Assembly (NCBI GenBank): GCA_027341315.1
Contig: DAIENA010000001.1
Coordinates: forward strand, 1 to 38,872
DNA length: 38,872 nucleotides
Direction of reading: 5' to 3'
Origin: an archaeon
GTDB taxonomy: Archaea > Nanobdellota > Nanobdellia > Pacearchaeales > GW2011-AR1
Position 1 is the first letter of the stretch; every line of letters begins with the position of its first letter. Below, in pieces: positions 7,926 through 15,473 of this stretch. The notes below the pieces were generated by a model that worked only from the letters and a program-made list of their open reading frames with translations, was not told where the DNA came from and made no database searches. Both the position numbers and the translations under genes were made by a program.

Positions 7926-8900
7926 TTATAATAATGAAGAAATTTTATTTGCCATTTGTTGGTTTATTTCTTCTCTCGATGCGTAAATATCAAACCGCGT
8001 AATTTCCGGAATTTCTGATCCATATTTTTTACATGCTTTTTTATATAAATTCTCAAGCCAATCAGTTGCGTATCTTTTATTTACCAAAAGCTGATACTGA
8101 GTTTTTTTCTCATGATCATCTAAATCTCTTCCGTTGCTTCGGCTTTTTCGAAATTCAAGATAATCTTTTTCCTTCCAATTTTCTGGTCCACAAACAACAA
8201 ATAAATTTGTCGGGGAATTTGCAAAAGCAATTTTATGCCCTTCAAGTTGAAGATAATATTCTTCCGATACCCCCTTGGATAAGTAATCTTTGTCATAAAC
8301 TTGATAACATGCTGATTCCTCACTTCGACTTCTCACAATTATTTTATTATTCTCTCGAAGAGGTTTTCTAAATCTTAAAAACTCGTCGGTTCGGTAAACA
8401 CTATGAGATTCTGCAGCCGCCTTTGGATTTAACTCATCTCCAAATTCCGAACGGTTTTGTTCGATTACTCTGTTAACTTGTCCCGAACCTCTTTTTGTTG
8501 GTTCTTCTAATATCCAAACGTCGGCCGAATTTGGGTCGATATACGTCGTTACTTTATTTTTCACCATCGACGCGACACGTAAATCTTGATTCGTTCCTCC
8601 TCCGCTCAATAATTTGTGGGCATACCAAAGAAAATTTTCAGGGGTAGTGGTGGTTGTGGAGGCACAATCTTTTACAGTGAATAAAAACTCACTTAAATTA
8701 ATAAAATCATTTCCCCAATGAGTTTTTATTTCATCTTGAAATTTTTCTGTATGAAAAAGAGCATCGATTTCGGTTCCTCTTAAATCTTTTACAGTTTTTC
8801 CGTCGTTCTGAAAAAAATTAATTATTCCTTCTATTTGCGTGCTTGTTCCGCTCATATCCGGACCACATACAACAATATCAAGAAATTTTCCCCTTCCCAT
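7926..8900 (-). CDS. Thymidylate-kinase-like protein with altered Walker A
   Basis: The 324-residue chain has the order of thymidylate kinase motifs: a P-loop-like GPDMSGTSTQ (residues 13-22), the EP motif in ILEEPTKRGSGQ, and a DRY-like IVRSRSEESACYQVYD. Walker A normally ends GK[ST]; here lysine is replaced by threonine (T19). The chain is also ~110 residues longer than usual dTMP kinases, with an extra C-terminal half. It lies between the dCMP deaminase and thyX, so a dTMP kinase role is sensible but unproved. On the minus strand AGGTGAT precedes the ATG by 7 bases, one of few Shine-Dalgarno-like sites here. Confidence 0.7.
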   Translation of the reverse strand: MGRGKFLDIVVCGPDMSGTSTQIEGIINFFQNDGKTVKDLRGTEIDALFHTEKFQDEIKTHWGNDFINLSEFLFTVKDCASTTTTTPENFLWYAHKLLSGGGTNQDLRVASMVKNKVTTYIDPNSADVWILEEPTKRGSGQVNRVIEQNRSEFGDELNPKAAAESHSVYRTDEFLRFRKPLRENNKIIVRSRSEESACYQVYDKDYLSKGVSEEYYLQLEGHKIAFANSPTNLFVVCGPENWKEKDYLEFRKSRSNGRDLDDHEKKTQYQLLVNKRYATDWLENLYKKACKKYGSEIPEITRFDIYASREEINQQMANKISSLL

Positions 8901-9004
8901 TTTATTATCACCTTTTTTTATTTTTTAAACTAAATCGTTTTTTATCATATACATAAGAGTTGTATATTTAATAAGAATTACCTGACAAATTTGCTACACA
9001 AATT

Positions 9005-9012
9005 TTTATAAA
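9005..9012 (+). promoter_or_regulatory. TATA box of thyX
   Basis: TTTATAAA ends 21 bases before the thyX ATG. That spacing puts the expected transcription start at or next to the start codon, so thyX is probably leaderless. Confidence 0.65.
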
Positions 9013-9033
9013 TAAAATTTTTTTAATTATAGA

Positions 9034-9921
9034 ATGGAAGAAAGAATTTTTGTTCCGGAAATGGATAAAATTTTGAATAAAGAGTTTAAAGTGTTGGATA
9101 AGGGATTTGTCAGAGTTGTTGATTATATGGGAGGAGATGAATCAATTGTTCAGGCCGCAAGAGTTTCATACGGAAAAGGAACAAAAAAAGTTAGCGAGAA
9201 CAAGGGATTGATAAGATATTTAATGAGACACCACCATACAAGTCCTTTTGAAATGGCTGAGATAAAATTGCATGTTAAAGTGCCAATGGATGCGTGGAGA
9301 CAATGGATAAGACACAGGACAGCAAATGTGAATGAATACTCAACAAGATATTCAATTGCAATTGACGAAATGCAGGAAACCTCCCCCGTTGAATGGAGGC
9401 TTCAATCCAAAGACAACAAACAGGGAAGTAAAGGTATGGTTTCCGAAGACATTGGGAGGCAATTAACAAATAAGGAAGAAAATCTTCAGAAATTCTCAAG
9501 AGAGATATACAATGAGCGAATTGATTTTGGGGTTGCAAAAGAACAAGCACGAAAAGACCTTCCATTGTCGACTTATACTGAAGCATACTGGAAAATTGAT
9601 TTACATAATTTATTGCATTTTCTTGGATTACGAATGGATGAACATGCACAACATGAAATAAGACAATATGCAAATGTAATTGGAAATGAGATTGTATCAA
9701 AATGGGTGCCAATGACCTGGGAAGCTTTTCAGGATTACAAATTGAATTCGATTAATTTTTCTTCTTTGGAATCGAAGACGTTAATAAAAATTATCAACAG
9801 CAAAGAGGGCTTGGAAAATATTGACAATTTTTTAAATTCGGAATTTTTCAAGTCAGATGGGAAGTTGAATGGAGAAGGACTTGAATTTAAAGAGAAGATA
9901 AAAAAGATGCTGAAGATGTAA
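9034..9921 (+). CDS. thyX: Flavin-dependent thymidylate synthase ThyX
   Basis: ThyX methylates dUMP to dTMP using methylenetetrahydrofolate, NAD(P)H and FAD. The signature RHRx7S is intact: RHRTANVNEYSTRY, around residues 91-104. The preceding HHHTSPFEMAEIKLHVKVPMDAWRQW block and the C-terminal DLHNLLHFLGLRMDEHAQHEIRQYA block are also characteristic. The 295-residue length is slightly above average because of a ~50-residue C-terminal extension (SLESKTLIKIINSKEGL...). It takes the product of the deaminase encoded upstream. No thyA gene is seen. It has its own promoter and faces the kinase-like gene divergently. Confidence 0.95.
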   Translation: MEERIFVPEMDKILNKEFKVLDKGFVRVVDYMGGDESIVQAARVSYGKGTKKVSENKGLIRYLMRHHHTSPFEMAEIKLHVKVPMDAWRQWIRHRTANVNEYSTRYSIAIDEMQETSPVEWRLQSKDNKQGSKGMVSEDIGRQLTNKEENLQKFSREIYNERIDFGVAKEQARKDLPLSTYTEAYWKIDLHNLLHFLGLRMDEHAQHEIRQYANVIGNEIVSKWVPMTWEAFQDYKLNSINFSSLESKTLIKIINSKEGLENIDNFLNSEFFKSDGKLNGEGLEFKEKIKKMLKM

Positions 9922-9943
9922 TTTTAATTTTCTTATCCAAAAT

Positions 9944-9951
9944 TTTATAAA
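9944..9951 (+). promoter_or_regulatory. TATA box of the thioredoxin gene
   Basis: TTTATAAA ends 21 bases before ATG 9973, giving a predicted leaderless start. Confidence 0.6.
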
Positions 9952-9972
9952 CAAAAATTTCTTAGGGGCTTG

Positions 9973-10299
9973 ATGGCAAATGGCGAGATTATTCCGGAAT
10001 TAACGAACGGCGAGTTTGAAGAGTTTGCAAAAGACGGGCTTGTGTTTATTGATTTTTTTGCGGAATGGTGCATGCCGTGCACGATGATGAGCCCGATAAT
10101 CGAAGACCTTTCGGAAGAGTTCGACGGAAAAATAAAGTTCGGGAAAATCGACGTCGACGACAACGCACGAATCGCCCAGAAGTTTGAAGTTTCATCGATT
10201 CCGACTTTCGTTTTGTTAAAAGACATGCAGATTGTCGAACGACTTTCCGGGACGATTTCTCAGGACGAACTCGAGGAAGTTTTAAGGAAACATTTGTAA
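9973..10299 (+). CDS. trxA: Thioredoxin
   Basis: This is a single-domain thioredoxin of 108 residues with the active site FFAEWCMPCTMMSPI near residue 35 and the cis-proline segment SSIPTFVLL near residue 75. The CMPC dipeptide differs from the classic CGPC, which usually shifts redox potential. Thioredoxin re-reduces the C-terminal cysteines of ribonucleotide reductase, so its place at the end of the dNTP island is functionally coherent. ATG 9973 is preferred over the TTG one codon earlier because of the TATA spacing. CTTAGGGGCTTG directly precedes it. Confidence 0.93.
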   Translation: MANGEIIPELTNGEFEEFAKDGLVFIDFFAEWCMPCTMMSPIIEDLSEEFDGKIKFGKIDVDDNARIAQKFEVSSIPTFVLLKDMQIVERLSGTISQDELEEVLRKHL

Positions 10300-10316
10300 T
10301 TTAATCTCGAGAAACT

Positions 10317-10324
10317 TTTATAAA
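10317..10324 (+). promoter_or_regulatory. TATA box upstream of the tRNA-Lys locus
   Basis: TTTATAAA. With the 21-base gap seen at protein genes, transcription would start at about 10346, the first base of the duplicated tRNA 5' segment and 119 bases before the mature tRNA end. No TATA-like sequence lies directly before the intact tRNA. Confidence 0.55.
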
Positions 10325-10345
10325 CTATTTTCCTAATTTACATCT

Positions 10346-10477
10346 ATTAATAACGGCTCCGTAGCTCGGCTCGCAAGCCCAGTTGCGGTTTCCATTTACG
10401 TTGCACAGATTTTGTGCAACTGAACATTGCTCGGCCTGGTCGACCAGTCTGAACAATTAATAACGGCTCCGTAGCTC
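10346..10477 (+). repeat. Duplicated, interrupted 5' half of tRNA-Lys
   Basis: A 22-base direct repeat (10346-10367 and 10456-10477) contains the tRNA acceptor 5' strand GGCTCCG and D-stem GCTC. The first copy is interrupted in its D-loop: GCTCGGC occurs at 10364-10370 and again at 10429-10435, after which CCTGGTC resumes as in the intact tRNA. Between these lie hairpins GGCT-CGCA-AGCC and GTTGCACA-GATTT-TGTGCAAC (10400-10420). The 12-base palindrome CTGGTCGACCAG follows at 10436-10447. No anticodon or 3' half belongs to this copy. Confidence 0.75.
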
Positions 10478-10582
10478 AGCCTGGTCAGAGCACCGGACTT
10501 TTATGCACGACTTCGTCGTACGTTCTTCGCGAAGCGTCGCAAAGAAATCCGGGTGTCGAGGGTTCAAATCCCTTCGGGGCCA
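10465..10582 (+). tRNA. tRNA-Lys(UUU) with a 43-base intron
   Basis: Acceptor GGCTCCG (10465-10471) pairs with CGGGGCC (10575-10581), with discriminator A 10582. The D-arm is GCTC/GAGC. Anticodon stem CCGGA (10493-10497) pairs with TCCGG (10548-10552). Anticodon TTT is at 10500-10502, and the T-arm is GAGGG/CCCTT around TTCAAAT. The mature length is 75 bases. The loop is split after A37 by an intron (10504-10546) in the standard 37/38 position. The 3' CCA is not encoded. Confidence 0.92.
10504..10546 (+). other. Archaeal tRNA intron (bulge-helix-bulge)
   Basis: The exon-intron junctions form a canonical motif. Helix CTTT (10498-10501) pairs with AAAG (10541-10544). It is flanked by the 3-base bulges TA^T (10502-10504) and AA^A (10545-10547), with cuts at the carets. 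The intron holds two hairpins, ACGAC-TTC-GTCGT and CTTCG-CGAAG. The splicing endonuclease should remove it. Confidence 0.88.
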
Positions 10583-10604
10583 TAATCTTCAATTACAAAA
10601 TAAA

Positions 10605-10931
10605 ATGAATTTGAAAAAACTGTTATCCACTTCTGCCGTTGAGAAAAAGTATTTGGAAGCAGGAAGAGTTTTTGGAGATAATTTGAGTTACATTTTTCTA
10701 GGAAAATGCGTCGAGTTTGAAAAAAATCTTGATAAATTAATTTCTTGGGAATTAGAATATGCAAAAAGAGGATTCAAAACCATCCCCCTTAATGAATTTG
10801 TAGAATTTGGCAGATATGGAAAGGACATAAAAAATATTTTAGGAAAAAAACGCGACGCCGGCGAAAAACCGTCATATCCCGCTCAAAATTACAAAGATAT
10901 TCTTTCATGGAAAGAAATTTTTTCGGATTAA
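10605..10931 (+). CDS. Hypothetical protein, 108 aa
   Basis: I do not recognise this protein. It is soluble and mostly helical: LLSTSAVEKKYLEAGRVFG, then KCVEFEKNLDKLISWELEYAKRG. A basic segment follows (KDIKNILGKKRDAGEKPSYPAQNY), and the chain ends SWKEIFSD. It begins 22 bases after tRNA-Lys, so it may share that transcript. A longer frame opens inside the tRNA intron but is rejected because it would translate the tRNA. ATG 10605 has the same AAAATG context seen at most starts here. Confidence 0.6.
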   Translation: MNLKKLLSTSAVEKKYLEAGRVFGDNLSYIFLGKCVEFEKNLDKLISWELEYAKRGFKTIPLNEFVEFGRYGKDIKNILGKKRDAGEKPSYPAQNYKDILSWKEIFSD

Positions 10932-11044
10932 ATTTTGAAATAGGACAAAATAATTTTCAAATTATAAATTTTTTGGTAAATAATTGTTGAAAATTCCAAG
11001 AAAATCTATTAACCACAACATTTTTAAACCATTTTTTAGTATCA

Positions 11045-11092
11045 TTTATTATAGCACGTCTATCCATAAGTTACTCCTTAGGGGCGATTGTG
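11045..11092 (+). promoter_or_regulatory. rpoH-rpoB promoter region and shared start-site motif
   Basis: A TATA variant TTTATTAT lies at 11045-11052; a 21-base gap places the start near 11074. CCTTAGG (11076-11082) and CGATTGTG (11085-11092) follow, the same pair as before nrdR but with a 2-base instead of a 6-base spacer. The leader to the rpoH ATG is then about 45 bases. TTTTTAAACC near 11023 is an alternative TATA. Confidence 0.4.
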
Positions 11093-11121
11093 TAAAATTA
11101 AAAATCACCGACGACAAAAAT

Positions 11122-11334
11122 ATGCATATTCTACAACCAAAGCACATTAAAATGAATGAAAAAGAAGTTGAAGAGCTTTTGGATAAATTAAATATCTCAA
11201 AAAGTCAGTTACCGAAAATTTTGGACGGTGATGTTGCGCTTCCGGAAGGTTGTGAAATCGGGGACGTCATAAAAATCGAGAGAAAAGATTCAGAGACCGG
11301 CGAATTAAATATTTATTTTAGGGTTGTTGTATAA
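11122..11334 (+). CDS. rpoH: RNA polymerase subunit H (Rpb5 C-terminal homologue)
   Basis: The 70-residue protein reads MHILQPKHIKMNEKEVEELLDKLN...QLPKILDGDVALPEGCEIGDVIKIERKDSETGELNIYFRVVV. This matches archaeal RpoH from its QPKH start through the LPKI and GDVIKI.R..S..G..YRVVV blocks. RpoH lies at the downstream jaw of RNA polymerase. ATG 11122 is chosen because the family begins there; the open frame extends upstream from TTG 10984 without resemblance. A second lysine-rich linker replaces part of the usual N-terminus. Its stop overlaps the rpoB start by one base (TAATG), the usual archaeal order. Confidence 0.92.
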   Translation: MHILQPKHIKMNEKEVEELLDKLNISKSQLPKILDGDVALPEGCEIGDVIKIERKDSETGELNIYFRVVV

Positions 11335-14300
11335 TGGTTGAGGGAAAAAATCATCTTGTTGTTAAGAAATATCTTGAGGACCACTCACTTGTTGAGTCTA
11401 ACATAATTTCTTATAATGAATTCATAAGTGAAAGAATGCAGGAAATTGTCGACGACATTTCTAATTCAATTGAACAGGACGAGGAAGAATTTAAAATTCA
11501 GCTTGGAAAAATTGAAGTCGGAAAGCCCGCGGTTATAGAGGCTGACGGAAGTACGTCGACGATTATGCCATACGAAGCAAGAATAAGAAATCTCACTTAC
11601 GCCGCGCCGATAAGTCTTGAACTTACTGTGAAAAAAGACGGACAGGTCGACTCCGAAGTTGTTGAGATTGGAAAAATTCCGGTGATGGTTAAAAGTAAAG
11701 CCTGCAACACATCAGGTTTTGACAGGGAAAAACTTATAGAAAATTATCATGACCCTCTTGATCCAGGAGGATATTTTATTATTAAGGGTAATGAAAGAGT
11801 TATGGTTATGGCCGAAGACCTTGCTGAAAATCAACCGTTCATAGAAGAAAATTCAAAGGGCCAGCTTGTTTTAAAATTATTTTCACTGAAAGGAACTTAC
11901 AGAATTCCGACGACGATAAAAGAGGCAAAAGACGGAATTTTTGAAACTTCATTTTCGAGATTTAAAGATATGCCGACGGTGATATTACTTAAGGCGTTGG
12001 GATTGACAAAAGAGTCGGATATTGCAAGATACATCGGAAAGGAAACTGACAGCGTTATTGTCAACCTTTATGAATTCGCAAACATTGCAACTGAAGAAGA
12101 CGCGATGATGTACATTGCCGAGAAAACAAATCTTCAGGGTACAAAAAAAGAAATTTTAGACAGAGTAAAGCAAAGAATTGATTCTTACCTTTTCCCCCAC
12201 ATCGGGCAGAACAAGGCGTCGCGAATGAAAAAAGCAGTCACGATTTGTAAACTTGTTAAACAATTTCTTTTGGCAAAAGAAGATACAACTCTTAGAACTG
12301 ATAAAGACCATTATGCAAATAAAAGAGTTCGACTTTCAGGAGATTTATTGACGACGCTTTTCAAAGTTAACCTTGGAATTTTAATACGAGACTTGCAATA
12401 TTCACTGCAGAAATCCCAGAAGAGAAAGAAATTTTTCTCAATTAAAGTTCTTGCAAAGTCAACTTTGTTTTCTCACAGAATTGAATCAGCGATTGCGACC
12501 GGTTCATGGACGGGGGAAAGAAGCGGGGTTACGCAGAACATGGATAAGACAAATTATCTTGCGACGATTTCACAGCTTCAAAGAGTGGCAAGCATGCTTG
12601 AGTCAGGCCAGGAAAATTTTAAAGCAAGAACTCTTCACCCGACGCACTTTGGAAGATTTTGCCCGATTGAAACTCCGGAAGGAACCGAAACGGGGCTCCG
12701 AAAAAATCTTGCGTTACTCAGTAAGGTGTCAACAAGAGTGGACCTTGACGAAGACAAATTTATAAAATATCTGGAGAAGTCCGGTCTTGACAAGGAATTG
12801 AATGAAGGTTCAGAAGTTTTTTTCAACGGAAACTATATTGGAAATGTTAAAGACTCTAAAGAGTTTTCAAATTTAATTAAAGAAAAAAGAAGAGGAGGAG
12901 AACTTCCGATAGAATTAAGCATTAACGAAAAGGAGGGTCTTCAGACTATTTTAATTTCAACTGAACCGGGAAGAGTTCTCAGGCCTTTAATTGTTATTGC
13001 CGACGGAGTTTCAAAATTAAAAAATGAACATCTTATCCAGCTTGAGCAGGGAAATTTAAAATGGATAGACCTCGTTAAATCCGGAATAATTGAATATATC
13101 GACGCTGCGGAGGAAGAAAGCGCGCTCGTTGCAATGAATTCGAACGAACTCACGACGGAACACACACATATGGAAGTAGATCCTGTTGCTTTTTTAGGGG
13201 TTGTTACAAGTATAACTCCGTATGTAAACCACAATTCATGTGCTAAATTAATTAAAGGAACAAAAAGTTTCAAGCAGTCACTTGGACTTTACGCGGCAAA
13301 TTATCTTTGTAGACTTGATACAGATGTTTCGGTATTACAGTATCCGCAAAAACCAATTGTAAGAAGTTTTGTTTATGACACTTTAAACACTTATCCTGCA
13401 GGTCAGAATCTCACCGTCGCTATTATGACGCACGAAGGGTATAACATGGAAGATGCTCTTGTTTTAAACAAGGGAAGTCTTCAGCGTGGCGTCGGAAGAA
13501 GCTTTTATTTTAGACCTTACTCTGCAATTGAAATGAATTACGCCGGAGGATTAAAAGACGAAATTGTAATTCCGGACAAAGACGTTTCGGGATACAAAAT
13601 GGAATCTCTTTACGGCTCTCTTGAAAACGACGGAATAATTTATCCGGAAGCAGATATTAACGAGGGGGAAGTTTTAATTGGTAAAACTTCGCCGCCGAAA
13701 TTTTTGAGTGAAGCAAGAGAAATTTCAGTCAGAACGAAAAAAGAGTCGAGCGTAACTTTAAGACAGGAAGAAAAAGGAATTGTGGAATCTGTTTTTGTAA
13801 CAATCGACGACGAGGGAAACAAAATCGTTCAGGTAAAAACAAGAGATTTAAGAATTCCGGAACTCGGAGATAAATATGCAACTCCGTACGGGCAGAAGGG
13901 AGTTATAGGCGCAATTATCGACGAGGAAGACGTTCCGTTCACGCAAAGCGGAGTAAGACCCGACGTTTTATTTAATCCGCACGGACTTCCGAGCCGTATG
14001 AGTGTAGGTTATTTACTTGAACTCTTGGCAGGAAAAGTCGGATGTCTTCGAGGAGAAACTGTCGACGGAACTGCCTTTGGCGGGGAAACAAAAAAAGATC
14101 TTGAAGAACAGCTTCAGAATTTAGGATTCAGATACGACGGAAAAGAAACAATGAGAAGCGGAGTTACAGGGAAGAAAATTGAATCCAAAATATTTTTAGG
14201 AAATCTTTATTATTTGAAACTTAAATATATGGTTGCAAATAAAATGCACGGAAGAGCGTCGGGAAAGATTGCTCTTTTGACAAGACAGCCAATTGAAGGT

Positions 14301-14597
14301 CGTTCACGTGGCGGTGCCTTAAGACTTGGTGAAATGGAGCAACAGGCGCTTGTCGCCCACGGTGCGTCGCTGTTATTAAAAGAAAGATACGATTCAGACA
14401 AGGTCGTTCTTCCGATTTGTTCAAAGTGCGGTTCGATAGGTATCGAGGACAAAATAAGAAAAAAGACGGTTTGTCCGGAATGTCATTCGGAAGAAATTGA
14501 ACCAATCGAAGTTTCGTACGCTTTCAAACTTTTGATTGAAGAACTTCAGGGACTTCACGTTCACACTAAATTTGAATTAAAAAATAAATACGAATAA
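11334..14597 (+). CDS. rpoB: RNA polymerase subunit B (unsplit B''+B')
   Basis: This is the second-largest polymerase subunit, 1087 residues, in one piece rather than split as in methanogens. Blocks in order: GGYFIIKGNERVMV, DHYANKRVRLSGDLL, HPTHFGRFCPIETPEGTETG, THEGYNMEDALVLNK, ELGDKYATPYGQKGVIG, and GRSRGGALRLGEMEQQALVAHGA. A zinc ribbon (CSKCG...CPEC) lies near the C-terminus, before the usual ending SYAFKLLIEELQGL. It forms the active cleft with RpoA. The stop is followed by TAA-A-ATG into the first of four small genes that separate it from rpoA, an unusual interruption. Confidence 0.97.
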   Translation: MVEGKNHLVVKKYLEDHSLVESNIISYNEFISERMQEIVDDISNSIEQDEEEFKIQLGKIEVGKPAVIEADGSTSTIMPYEARIRNLTYAAPISLELTVKKDGQVDSEVVEIGKIPVMVKSKACNTSGFDREKLIENYHDPLDPGGYFIIKGNERVMVMAEDLAENQPFIEENSKGQLVLKLFSLKGTYRIPTTIKEAKDGIFETSFSRFKDMPTVILLKALGLTKESDIARYIGKETDSVIVNLYEFANIATEEDAMMYIAEKTNLQGTKKEILDRVKQRIDSYLFPHIGQNKASRMKKAVTICKLVKQFLLAKEDTTLRTDKDHYANKRVRLSGDLLTTLFKVNLGILIRDLQYSLQKSQKRKKFFSIKVLAKSTLFSHRIESAIATGSWTGERSGVTQNMDKTNYLATISQLQRVASMLESGQENFKARTLHPTHFGRFCPIETPEGTETGLRKNLALLSKVSTRVDLDEDKFIKYLEKSGLDKELNEGSEVFFNGNYIGNVKDSKEFSNLIKEKRRGGELPIELSINEKEGLQTILISTEPGRVLRPLIVIADGVSKLKNEHLIQLEQGNLKWIDLVKSGIIEYIDAAEEESALVAMNSNELTTEHTHMEVDPVAFLGVVTSITPYVNHNSCAKLIKGTKSFKQSLGLYAANYLCRLDTDVSVLQYPQKPIVRSFVYDTLNTYPAGQNLTVAIMTHEGYNMEDALVLNKGSLQRGVGRSFYFRPYSAIEMNYAGGLKDEIVIPDKDVSGYKMESLYGSLENDGIIYPEADINEGEVLIGKTSPPKFLSEAREISVRTKKESSVTLRQEEKGIVESVFVTIDDEGNKIVQVKTRDLRIPELGDKYATPYGQKGVIGAIIDEEDVPFTQSGVRPDVLFNPHGLPSRMSVGYLLELLAGKVGCLRGETVDGTAFGGETKKDLEEQLQNLGFRYDGKETMRSGVTGKKIESKIFLGNLYYLKLKYMVANKMHGRASGKIALLTRQPIEGRSRGGALRLGEMEQQALVAHGASLLLKERYDSDKVVLPICSKCGSIGIEDKIRKKTVCPECHSEEIEPIEVSYAFKLLIEELQGLHVHTKFELKNKYE

Positions 14598-14598
14598 A

Positions 14599-14913
14599 AT
14601 GACAGTAAAATTAATCCAGTTCGAAAAACCAGAAGAGTATGATTTAATTAAAAATTACCTTCTGGAAAAATATAAAGATGAAAAAGATTTGGTTTCACAT
14701 GTGAATGATTCAAGAGCTTATTTTGGTCTCAAGGAATATGAAGTTTCTGCCAACCGTGAAGAAAAGAGAGTAATTCTTTTCGAATTTAAAAAAGGTGGAG
14801 AAAAAATTAATAATTTAGAAAAAGAATTAAAAGGGATACTTGGTAAAAATGAATTAAGTGAGAAAACGAGGGAAGATTTTCAGAAAGTTCTGGGGGAAAC
14901 AATTAAAAATTAA
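14599..14913 (+). CDS. Small unknown protein in the rpoB-rpoA gap (paralogue of 15171-15473)
   Basis: I do not recognise this 104-residue protein. It has an N-terminal strand and helix (VKLIQFEKPEEYDLIKNYLLEKY), two strands (YEVSANREEKRVILFEF), and a C-terminal helix (GEKINNLEKELKGILG). It is a clear paralogue of the gene at 15171-15473. Both have YFG, then YE[VI]SAN, then KRVI, then GEKINNLEKEL at matching spacing. It is joined to rpoB by TAA-A-ATG, so it should be made with core polymerase subunits. A small ferredoxin-like fold is possible. Function is unknown. Confidence 0.8.
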   Translation: MTVKLIQFEKPEEYDLIKNYLLEKYKDEKDLVSHVNDSRAYFGLKEYEVSANREEKRVILFEFKKGGEKINNLEKELKGILGKNELSEKTREDFQKVLGETIKN

Positions 14914-14914
14914 A

Positions 14915-15169
14915 ATGAAAACAGAAATAAAATTTAAAGATGAAAATGAGTTTGAAATAATGGGAATGCAAATAGCAAATTATTTTGAAAAGGTGCTGGG
15001 AGTTTACACTCCGGGAGAATTAAAAAGTCATTACAGTATTAAAAATGAAAATCCTGTTGAAATAGAGATCTATCACAAGGAAAGAACTATTTTTATCGAC
15101 GGGAAAACAAATCATAAGAAAAGCTTTCTTGAAAAAATTGCAAAAGAACCATCGGAGGTTTTAGTTTAA
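14915..15169 (+). CDS. Small unknown protein in the rpoB-rpoA gap
   Basis: This protein has 84 residues. ATG 14915 follows the previous stop by one base (TAA-A-ATG); a longer frame from 14858 would overlap the upstream gene and is rejected. The layout resembles the flanking paralogues: a strand-helix start (EIKFKDENEFEIMGMQIANYFEKVLG), a strand pair (VEIEIYHKERTIFIDG), and a terminal helix (KKSFLEKIAKE). Sequence identity with them is weak, so shared ancestry is inference. It has no cysteine or membrane segment. Confidence 0.75.
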   Translation: MKTEIKFKDENEFEIMGMQIANYFEKVLGVYTPGELKSHYSIKNENPVEIEIYHKERTIFIDGKTNHKKSFLEKIAKEPSEVLV

Positions 15170-15170
15170 A

Positions 15171-15473
15171 ATGAACACTATAACAAATTTAGAGAAATTA
15201 AATATGACGGAAATAAAAATAATTCCCATAGAAACATACAGCCAATACGAGGCAGTCAGAGATTATCTTTTAAAACTGCATTTAGATGAAAAAAACGGAA
15301 CTTTGTTTAGAGGTAGAAATAAAACTTATTTTGGAAATGAAAAATATGAAATCTCTGCAAACATGGATAAAAAAAGAGTAATTATAATCCAAGAAAACGA
15401 GGATGGAGAAAAGATTAATAATTTAGAAAAAGAATTAAACAATGTAGTTGGAGGTTTGAATAATACAAAATGA
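15171..15473 (+). CDS. Small unknown protein in the rpoB-rpoA gap (paralogue of 14599-14913)
   Basis: This is the second copy of the 14599-14913 family. TYFGNEKYEISANMDKKRVI aligns with AYFGLKEYEVSANREEKRVI, and GEKINNLEKEL is identical in both. Two starts compete. ATG 15171 keeps the TAA-A-ATG junction, while ATG 15204 (MTEIKIIPIETYSQYEAV) aligns with the paralogue's N-terminus (MTVKLIQFEKPEEYDLI). The ending GGLNNTK overlaps the next gene by four bases (ATGA), and TGA is used as stop. Function is unknown. Confidence 0.8.
   Translation: MNTITNLEKLNMTEIKIIPIETYSQYEAVRDYLLKLHLDEKNGTLFRGRNKTYFGNEKYEISANMDKKRVIIIQENEDGEKINNLEKELNNVVGGLNNTK

Noticed and set aside
10346..10464. Split (trans-spliced) tRNA 5' half, as in Nanoarchaeum
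   Set aside because: The copy lacks an anticodon arm and no separate complementary 3' half is seen; an intact cis tRNA follows directly.
10503..10604. Coding frame starting in the tRNA-Lys intron
   Set aside because: It would translate the tRNA 3' half; ATG 10605 has the usual start context.
10984..11121. N-terminal extension of RpoH from a TTG
   Set aside because: RpoH homologues start at MHILQPKH; the extension has no family resemblance and overlaps the promoter.
14858..14914. Longer start for the gene at 14915
   Set aside because: It would overlap the upstream paralogue by 56 bases, while ATG 14915 fits the TAA-A-ATG junction.
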